Source of the DNA: Campylorhamphus procurvoides
Lineage: Eukaryota > Chordata > Aves > Passeriformes > Dendrocolaptidae
Reading direction: 5' to 3'
DNA length: 64,000 bases
Assembly (NCBI GenBank): GCA_013396655.1
Contig: WBMV01008393.1
Location: 186,001-250,000, forward strand
The notes under the pieces: generated by a model
Seen by the model: only the letters and a program-made list of their open reading frames with translations
The model's database searches: none
What the model was told of the DNA's origin: nothing
Made by a program: the position numbers and the translations under genes
Shown: one piece after another, positions 56,641-64,000 of the stretch
Layout: each line of letters opens with the position of its first letter
Numbering within the stretch: the first letter of the stretch is position 1

Positions 56641-59035
56641 AGCACATGACATTGCTCAGGATTTGCACTCCAGCCTTGCACAGGAGAATTTTCCAGCATC
56701 TCCAAACTTCCCAGCCAGCCCTACTGAAGAATGCCCCCCACTAACCAACCCCAGGGAATGTTTGCCCAGCTGGGCAGGAGCACTGGTGACCAAAGGGCTC
56801 CAAATCCTCAATTCTTCCTCTTTGCCACCAAACCAAGCCCTGCCCAGCCCACCAGCAGCACTGGCACACTCATTCCTCAGTGTCCTTGTCCCCTGTCTTT
56901 CTCAAGCCATAGGAATAGTCCCTTCTAAGGAGGCCACAGCCCAGTGCAGTGTCCTTTACACAACTGTGACAATTTCCAGGCAAGACTTCAAGAACGGGAC
57001 AAGCATGGAATGTTCCCACTGCAGAATGCTCTTCCAGCCTCCAAGAACCAGCATTTCAGTTTTCAGAGGCAGTTGAGGGGCTTCAAGAGACTTTTTTCCA
57101 GGGAATTATATTTTTTTCCTACTTTACCCTTCTGTTTTTTTGTCTGGTTCTTACAGTAAGACCAAACTCCCAGGATATTCCCAGGAGGATGGTCATGGAA
57201 TGACTTCCTTCTGGCACAGGTCAGCTCTCAGCTGAGAGCAGCATCTACTTTTCAGCTACTGCATGTTAAAGAAAGGTAGAGAAGAGTGGATAACCCCCCC
57301 AGAGAGCAAAATAAAAGCTAAAGACCTTTAGGAAACAAACCCTTCAAGGGGAGGTTGATGGAGCAGGAGACCCTCAACCTGCCCTCCCAGCCCTGTGCAG
57401 CTGAGCAGGGCCCTGCAGGACACCCCTGGAAAACTGAACCACATTCCAACATCATGACACAACCTCCAGAGCAGCATTTTAACAACCTGTGGTCAGAACC
57501 AGCAGGCATTGTTTGCCATCGTGCCACTGAGCTGGAACGTGCCCACATCCTGGTGCCCACAGCCCTCCCGTGCCAGGGGGCGACTGGGGCTCTGCTCCAA
57601 CACCTGCAGCAAACACTGGTGCCCAGAGGAGGCCAGTGCAGGCTGCAAGTCCCCAGGAGATTCCTGTGCTCTCCCAGGGTACTTTTGCAGAGCTCAGAAG
57701 ATGGGAAGCCCTTCCTTGCCACCCACCCTGCAGTGCCTCCGAGGCTCAGGGGCACATCTGCACACCCATGGTACGTGGGTCACCGCTGGATTTTGGTGCT
57801 GGAATAAAGAAATCTGGGCTGCAAATGAACTCCTCAACCCCCAGGGTGGAGAACACAACCTGCCCACAACAGGAAAGCCACAGGGTTGCCCCAGCAGAGC
57901 TGGGAAAACCCTCCTGGGCTCTCAGCTGAGGGAACCACCTGCTAGTTTTAATCCAAAAGACATTCCCAGATATTGTATGTGGACAGTGTACTACTGGCAT
58001 TCAGGACATGCTGTTTGATCAGTCTCTGTGGTCCTTCTTGCTGGGCTGGAGAAGAGCAAAGCCAAGCTCCAGAGGGAAGTCACACAGTTCTCCCACATCT
58101 CTGTGATCCTGCCCTTAGTGGGAGGGCCATGGTTTGCATGTTTGAAGCCTGTGGTTCAGACAGGCTCTACAATCAGGGAAATGCCACTCAGGCCATATTT
58201 TCTAACTTTTCCTTCCATCTGTGACGGATGGAGACCTGTGGGTATCAGCAGGGAGGGAAGGAAAATGGGATTAACCTCTGAGACTCGAGGTTAGATGTGT
58301 TCCATCTGCTCTTGGATCGCTGCACCGGAGCCGATAAACTCCCCACCAGTTCAGCAGAAAGGGAAAGCAACTGGCATTTCCAGCCCAGACTTCATCTGCC
58401 CCGGTTTGGATGGCTCTTCCAAGAGAAATTGCCCCAGAAATGTCTTTCTCACTGTTGCCAGCTGAGAGAGCACCCAAAGCTGGACAGCCAGACCCCAGCC
58501 AGCTGGGAGGGTGTCCCAGTGACACTGGGCTGCCACCCCTCCTCAGCATCCTCACACAACCCTGCAGCAACATCCTCAAAAACAGGTCAGGACTGTTATT
58601 TAGCACAGTCTTAAAACATGTGGGGTTTGTTACATCTCTGCAAAACACCTGTCCTGGCCCAGGTCTGTTTTGGGGATATTGTGGTGGAACAGGCTTGGTC
58701 TATTAGGGATTGGGATGAGGTGTAACAGGCAGGTAGAACATACAACAAGTAGTAAGAGCCACACCAGGGGACTGGGTAGACTCTGTGTCCAAGAACTCCT
58801 CTTTTCCTAAATATGGGTCTTTGTCAGTCTCCTTTACCAGTTTCTGTACCTTGCTGTCCTCTGGAGGAGATGCTGGACTTCACCCAGCCCATTAACCCCC
58901 TGCCCAACCCATGGAGCTGTTTCTGTGGCACGGGCACGAAATGGCAAAGTTTCCCTTTGGTGCAACATCCCTCAAGTTGCAGCTCATGTGGTGAAAAAGC
59001 AAACCACTGAAATAAGGTTTTCCTGCCTGCAATAA
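56641..59035. other. Long noncoding stretch, nothing identified
   Basis: GC-richer, with many overlapping frames (57318-57807 on both strands, 58271-58706 on both strands) that have no domains. No CR1 or tandem array is recognised. Confidence 0.35.
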
Positions 59036-59039
59036 CACG

Positions 59040-59160
59040 GAGGAGTTCAGAACTTCCAACTGAATTCACTGAACAGCCGAGCGTTCCTAATGAATTCCCC
59101 TAATGATCATGCCCTAATGTTTGACTTCATTATGTCACTTTTGCAATAGCCAAAGGAGAG
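59040..59160. promoter_or_regulatory. Candidate element with spaced CCTAATG motifs
   Basis: CCTAATG occurs at 59086-59092, 59099-59105 and 59113-59119, spacing 13 and 14 bp, followed by CATTATGTCA (59128-59137). TAAT is the homeodomain core; the regular spacing suggests a multimer of sites. No repeat and no gene. Confidence 0.4.
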
Positions 59161-59508
59161 AAGAATGTGTCTTTCTTTCAGGAAGGATCACTCAGTGCTC
59201 TCCCTCCTCCTGAAGGGCACAAAAGTGGAGCCTGTTCCTTGCCAACCCCTGCCAGAAGGAAGTGCCCTACAGAACAACGTCCCAGAGGAGGAACTGCCAA
59301 CTGGTCTTGCCCAAGCCTTTTCCCAAAAGGTTCCTTTACTTCACATATCCTAAACAATACCCTTCAGATATCCCAGACAATACCCAGGAAACTTGGCTAC
59401 TCACGTCCTCCCCATTCCATCAGGGATGGTGCAGAATTGCATTCCTAGCTGTTCCCAGCTTGGAAGTGCTGAGGTAGAAAAGCTCCAGGCACTTAGAGAG
59501 TTTCTTTT
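59161..59508. other. Noncoding, nothing identified
   Basis: Three short plus-strand frames overlap in different registers without domains. Confidence 0.35.
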
Positions 59509-59531
59509 AAAAAAAAAAAAAAAGAAAAAAA
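59509..59531. repeat. A-rich run
   Basis: Fifteen adenines, one guanine and seven adenines. It could be a retroposed poly(A) tail, but no recognisable transcript precedes it. Confidence 0.9.
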
Positions 59532-59559
59532 TACCATTGTAGGGTTGAGAGAGTCAGAA

Positions 59560-59745
59560 TTAAAGATGCTCCTGACATTTTTTCCTGTGCATTACTCAGC
59601 CCAATCTGTTTAATGGGTCTTCATCAGAGACTGTGATTGCTGATTCGGGCTGGCGACATCATTCAATTGAACATGGCTTTGAAGCAGAAGAATAATTATT
59701 TCCCATCTTCTAAAAGACCATTTCGTTCCTGCTCCCCAAGCTCTG
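59560..59745. promoter_or_regulatory. Candidate conserved noncoding element
   Basis: 'AATCTGTTTAATGGGTCTTC', 'GATTGCTGATTCGGGCTGGC', 'GACATCATTCAATTGAACAT' and 'GAAGAATAATTATTTCCC' give TAAT/ATTA and CAATTG cores with retained CpGs. Repeat-free and without coding sign. Confidence 0.4.
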
Positions 59746-60690
59746 GGAACAGATAACCCCCAGCCCTTGGAGTTCATTAACTCTTGGGGCTGTCATCAAT
59801 GGATTGTCAGCTGCTCAGGAATTTGCAGAGGACAGAAGTGCCTGAAAGCTGCAGTGTCCCTTTTCCCCCTGGACTCAGCTCCTGCCACATCCCAACACCA
59901 GGAAGGGCAGGGAAAGAGGGAGACACACATGGCTTTTCTTGCCTCTCCCTCTTTCTTCTCCCACACCAGGATTGAGGCAGTGCTGAGGGAAACTCAAAAG
60001 CCAGCACAGAGATAGAGAGGCAAAGCAGACACCCAGGAGGCCCTGGGGGAAGCAGTGGGGATGGAGCAGCAGGAGCTGTGCTGGCATTGGGGATGTGGCA
60101 GGATGGGCTCAGGGGAAGGATAAGTCCTCCAGAGACATCCAGAACCTGGGCAGGGCACACCTAAAGCTGTGCAGACCACAGCAGGGGAGGGATCTGAGCT
60201 GGGCCAGCTGCACCAAATGCCCAGGTCAAGTGAAGTGAAATTCGGCAGAAGATTATTTTCTTATTTCCTTTCCCCTCCCACAACGAGTATCAAGATGGCT
60301 TGAAAAAAGGGATGACAATAAAGAAGTGAAAATCCTGCTTTAAGGCAGGAGTAGAGACTACTTGGAGGAGGAGCCAAGAGCTCTGTGTTCCTCAAGATGT
60401 ACGAGCACTGCGCAAGGGAGGTGAGAACCATCCTGGCACTCCTGCAAGCATCATTTGGAGCTCCAAATGATGGCAAAGCACACCCAGCCCCAGCCAAGGC
60501 CATATGGCAGGTCAGGCACCCCCCCTGTGTCCTGCACCCTCTTCAGCACCTGTCTCTGACCCCCCACACCTCCAGCCCAGGATTCATTTCCAGCCCTGAG
60601 TGCACTTGGAGCTCTTTGTGTAAGATGGGAGTGCACAGAGCGAAGGCTCCAGCTCTCCCAGGGTATGAGTGGAAAGAATTTAGCTAAGAG
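59746..60690. other. Noncoding, nothing identified
   Basis: Frames overlap on both strands at 59767-60179 and 60261-60687, no domains, no repeat. Confidence 0.35.
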
Positions 60691-60699
60691 GCTTCAGTG

Positions 60700-61480
60700 A
60701 ATCAGCCCAAAGCCTCCTCTCCTCGCTTTGTATTATTTATCTCCCCATCCCCTTGACCACACTAAATTCTTAAAGGCATCTTGGCAGTGTGCAAACACGG
60801 AGGGGGAGTTTATTGAAAGTACTAAACATGTTCTAATTGTTTTCCCCTGCACTACTCGGCTGAAACTCACTCTGCTGGACAATTACTGAGGCACTTGAAG
60901 CAATCATGCCCTTGATATATGGGAAGTGGGGAAGCTGAGCAGTGAGAGGACCTCTTCAATCCCTAGCTTGGCTTTGCAACCATTTTGCCAGTCAAAAGAG
61001 AAGTCATTGTCTCCCTGGAGCAGCAGCAGAACACAATAACCTCGTGGCCCAGCTCACAGGATACCGTGAGGTTCACTGGAACAATGCTCACTGCAAAGCT
61101 TTGAAAGTGATAAAGTGCCATATAAATATTCACTCGGATTGCAATTAAATTTTTGGCATGTGGTTTACGTGTAAGTGCAGCAATACCATCAATAAAAGTC
61201 AATACATCCCTTTCTCCCTTTCTCTCCCTTTGCCTTCCCTCAGCTATTCCCCAGATCTCTGTCAGCGTTCGCTGAATTTTCACAAGGGGAAAAAATGACT
61301 TCCTAAAATGTTCAAAAGCTTTTCCTCGGTTTGTTATTCGAGCAATTATCTAGCATAACACAGTGGACTAGCACAAAGTATCCTAATGGGAAACAAATGT
61401 GCCAAAGAAGTGACCAAACTTGGAATCTTTATTGAAAAATGAGGGGAAAGCGATTAGCTGAAGAGGCAGCAACGGAAAGA
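60700..61480. promoter_or_regulatory. Longest candidate conserved noncoding block
   Basis: Nearly 800 bp, AT-rich and free of CR1. Notable strings: 'TTGTATTATTTATC' near 60728, 'CTTGGCAGTGTGCAAACACG' near 60780, 'ACATGTTCTAATTG' near 60826, 'GCCATATAAATATTCACTCG' near 61117, 'GGATTGCAATTAAATTTTTG' near 61136, 'GTTATTCGAGCAATTATCTA' near 61333 and 'AGCGATTAGCTGAAGAGG' near 61448. CpGs are kept in AT-rich context. Function is inferred. Confidence 0.4.
61085..61135 (+). repeat. Possible ancient SINE/LINE tail
   Basis: 'CAAAGCTTTGAAAGTGATAA' followed by 'AGTGCCATATAAATATTC' recalls the tail GCTTTGAGATC...AAAGTGCTATATAAATGC shared by several old vertebrate retroposons. It lies inside a candidate regulatory block, as exapted copies often do. 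Weak. Confidence 0.3.
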
Positions 61481-61955
61481 TTTTCCACCTGGCCTTGGGC
61501 AACACATCAAACAGAGCTCAAAAGGGTGCTATTTATAATTGTTGTCTGGCTGGCTGTGCCAGGAGCCCTGGCTGGCTGTCTGTCTGTCAGGCCAGGCCCT
61601 TTTCTCCCCCTGCCACGTGTCCCCCCTCCCATTAGTTTGTCCCTTGCAATTCCAGTAGTGTGGGGCTCTGGAAGCACCAGCACAAGGACTGATCTCACCC
61701 CCCTCTACTCCAGGAGAGCTCCATGGCCTTCACTGGAGTTTGGGCAGTGCAAGAAAGTATAAAAATACACCCCAGACACGGTGGTTGTTATTTCCCCCCC
61801 ATGTGTTCAGTTTTCTTGGAGGTTTTGGGACTGTTTGTGCCAGGGGAGGGTTCCCTGAGACACACATAACACACAGTGCCTTGTCTGGTCCTTTCCCTCC
61901 AAAAAAAATCAGCTCCAAGTGGAGGCAAAAACGTTGCCAGATCAAGAAGGTCTGA
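61481..61955. other. Noncoding, nothing identified
   Basis: A plus frame of 107 codons (61439-61762) has a hydrophobic run but no recognised domain and overlaps a minus frame. No repeat. Confidence 0.35.
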
Positions 61956-62320
61956 TTTAAGTCCCCTTCCCTCTGATATAAACACCTGCAAGTTGCAGGT
62001 CAAAGGCCCATCAATCCCATCCAGGAGTTTGCTTTGGTGTAATTCAAGAAGCAATTACATTTGGCAAATACTGAGAGGATTTATAAGAACATCCAGAAAT
62101 GTTTTAGGACCTTTGGTATGACAGAAGGGATCCTAACAGCAATTTCTCACTATTTACTAATGGTTATTTAACACTCTCCTTCAACTGTGTCACTGAATTT
62201 AAACTGGGGAATTAAAAAACCCCACTGAGTGTCCAAATCCTCAGCTGGGATGATTTCTCTCAGCCTTTGGAATTATAATATTCTACAATAAATGAGCAAC
62301 TGCTTTAAACTCCAGCCACA
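61956..62320. promoter_or_regulatory. AT-rich candidate regulatory block
   Basis: 'GGTGTAATTCAAGAAGCAAT' near 62036, 'GCAATTTCTCACTATTTACT' near 62139 and 'TTGGAATTATAATATTCTAC' near 62267. Low GC, repeat-free. Confidence 0.3.
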
Positions 62321-62989
62321 GAAAAGAGGGTCAGAAACACCCCCATGGCCTAAAACTCAGTCCCATAAAGCCTGCAGGAAAGAGGAGCCAGGAGAACATC
62401 CCTGGCTGAGCAGAAGACAGGGTGGGTTAGTGATGGAGCTGTGAGACATGATGGGCAGCACACTGGCAACCTGTCTTAGCAGGAGATCTGGCCAGAGGCA
62501 CACAGCCCCCACGGGCATGCCACAGCTTCATTAACCAAAAGAGGCACTTTTTGAAGTTCAGGCATGAAAAATAAAGCCTGATTTTATCTCCCTTAGATTC
62601 CATTTGCCCAAAGATGCCCAAACCTCAAAAGGGGTCAGATGTTCAGCGCTGATAATCACACAAAGTTTGGGTGTGGAGTTGAAGTCTATCCAAATTCTCC
62701 CAGGCTCTCGAGGATGAAGGATGGGAAACCTCCTGAGAAGAGTTAAGAGACACCAGGAGAAGCTTTCTGGTACATTCTGCTTTCACTCTGATCATAAATA
62801 CTGCAAGAGCAACCTTCGCTGTGGTATTTTAATGTGTCCAACCTCCAACTTGCCTCGGCTCTACTTAGGCCAATGGGTTTCTAAGTGCACACACTCTGCA
62901 GGTGAATTCTGGGCCTCTCTTGGAGAGCCCTGTAGAGCAGGAAACATCCATCCCCTCCCTCAGCCTATTCCCACACAGTCCCAGGAACC
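62321..62989. other. Noncoding, nothing identified
   Basis: No gene. The plus frame 62721-63284 begins here and continues through the CR1 copy to the right, so it is not a gene. Confidence 0.35.
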
Positions 62990-63215
62990 AGACATCACAG
63001 AGGATCTCCAGCTGGAAGGGATCCATAAGTCCAGCTCCTCACAGGACTATCTAAAACTAAACCCCAGGACTAAGAGCATGGCCAGGTTCAGCCTTTGGTG
63101 CTGTGACCCCTTCCCTGGGGAGCCTGGGCCAGAGCCTGCTCAACCCCTGGGTGAAGAACCTTTCCCTGAGCGTCCCCTGATGGAGCTTCATTCCATTTCC
63201 TCATGTTCTATCACA
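62990..63215 (-). mobile_element. CR1 LINE fragment, third subfamily
   Basis: Complement of a CR1 3' region that differs from the others here: 'AGCTGGAAGGGATCCATAAG', 'TCCAGCTCCTCACAGGACTA', 'GGACTAAGAGCATGGCCAGG', 'GTGCTGTGACCCCTTCCCTG', 'GGGTGAAGAACCTTTCCCTG', 'GAGCTTCATTCCATTTCC' and 'GTTCTATCA'. The 'ACTGAGAGCATTGTCCAG...GGTGCCATGACC' layout is that of CR1-X/Y-like families. 5'-truncated and clearly diverged. Confidence 0.85.
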
Positions 63216-64000
63216 GGAATTCCACTGTGTGTGTCCCACCAGGGGAAGGACAGCAAGACCAAAGCCCCCCTTGATGCACAGTGAGTATGGGGGTGAACAC
63301 AGTCCTCTGCCCATTTGGTTGTCCATTTCAGTACTCAAAGAAAGGCAGAAACCTGGATTCAGTCTCTGACCTCATCAAATCACTCCCTGAATGCCTCAGA
63401 AGAGAATGCAGGGGTCAAGAAATCAGGAGAAGAATCCTCCTGTATCCATTCACAACCTTCCTCCAGCTACAGGTCAAAGCCTGGTTTTGTGAGTAACCTC
63501 CAGCTTCTCTTCCTGACACACCCTAAGCCTCTTCTCCTTCCCCCAAACCCACCTCAACAGCCTCCAGCTCCACCTGCCACTCTGGAACATTTACACATCC
63601 ACACCTTGCACTGAAGGGTGACTCCAGAGGCCGGCTTTGCCAAGAGACAATGGCTTGATTTCCTCTTCTCCTGACAAGAGTTCATTATGGGATGTAAAAC
63701 GTTGTGTGAAGCAGAACAAACATCAGCACCAGAAACCCCAGTGGAAACCATAAATCTTGAACACATCATCTGGATCCTTAATTCCACTTGTAGGAAAGCA
63801 GCTCTGGCTGTGTAACTGGCTGGGATGCTCAGACTCTCTCCATCAGCTCACAGAAGTGACTCCACACCAAAAAAACAGCTTTTATAACTTTCAGAGTCAT
63901 TTTGGAAGGAAGGAGGATGGTTACAAAGGAGCAGTGGGGCTCTCAGGGCTGGTGAAAGGCTGTGAGAACAGCCCAGCTAATGCCAGTGTCCAGTCTAAGG
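63216..64000. other. Noncoding to window end
   Basis: No supportable gene, RNA or repeat. Frames at 63281-63787 on both strands overlap without domains. Confidence 0.35.

Noticed and set aside
59470..59531. Processed pseudogene ending in poly(A)
   Set aside because: No recognisable transcript upstream and no clear target-site duplication.
62721..63284. 187-codon plus-strand frame
   Set aside because: Its right part is a reading of a minus-strand CR1 copy.

Overview
The window looks like avian nuclear DNA. The strongest evidence is a set of CR1 non-LTR retrotransposon copies on both strands. Several keep the diagnostic 3' terminus, a short repeat of the type ATTCTRTG, preceded by the conserved stretch about a lead-in GGTTGGA and 'TCCCTTCCAACC'. 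I saw no mammalian-type Alu or L1, no bacterial gene organisation and no CRISPR. The order or species of bird cannot be fixed from this sequence alone.

I find no protein-coding gene, exon or RNA gene that I can support anywhere in the 64 kb. All long open frames look like chance frames: they have no recognisable domain, several lie inside CR1 or tandem repeats, and many overlap equally long frames on the other strand. The best reading is a gene desert or the inside of a very large intron.

Layout. 1-13 kb: mixed unique sequence with CR1 copies at 203-592, 7972-8012, 8431-8787, 9120-9510, 11221-11530, 12148-12195 and 12835-13012, plus AT-rich candidate regulatory blocks at about 2.6-3.0 kb and 7.0-7.3 kb. 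13-30 kb: mostly unique, with candidate conserved noncoding blocks at about 14.8-15.1, 15.7-16.45, 16.94-17.06, 22.68-22.80, 25.5-26.06 and 28.3-29.4 kb. It also holds a CR1 ORF2 remnant joined to a CR1 3' end (17245-17900), a very old CR1 (20349-20500) and small tandem duplications near 21.1-21.3 kb. 30-45 kb: CR1 copies at 30302-30703, 32124-32310 and 37022-37153, with candidate regulatory blocks at 32.74-33.2, 33.59-33.96, 36.8-36.9, 40.3-40.7 and 42.6-43.0 kb. 45.2-46.04 kb: a minisatellite of 13 apparently identical 36-bp units followed, across a single ambiguous base, by about nine divergent 36-41-bp units. 46-64 kb: CR1 copies at 47675-47822, 50017-50406, 50650-50736 and 62990-63215, a threefold 112-bp tandem repeat at 55481-55816, and the densest AT-rich candidate regulatory blocks (52.6-52.8, 53.8-54.1, 56.1-56.6, 59.04-59.16, 59.57-59.74, 60.7-61.5, 61.96-62.32 kb).

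How it may work: recurrent blocks rich in homeodomain, SOX, POU, TCF and AP-1/TEAD-like motifs, separated by repeat-bearing filler and without genes, are the usual architecture of long-range enhancer territory around a developmental regulator. That is inference, because conservation could not be measured here. I found no evidence of a novel protein-based system. The most unusual objects are the 45.2 kb minisatellite, the 112-bp triplicate and the motif-dense noncoding blocks.
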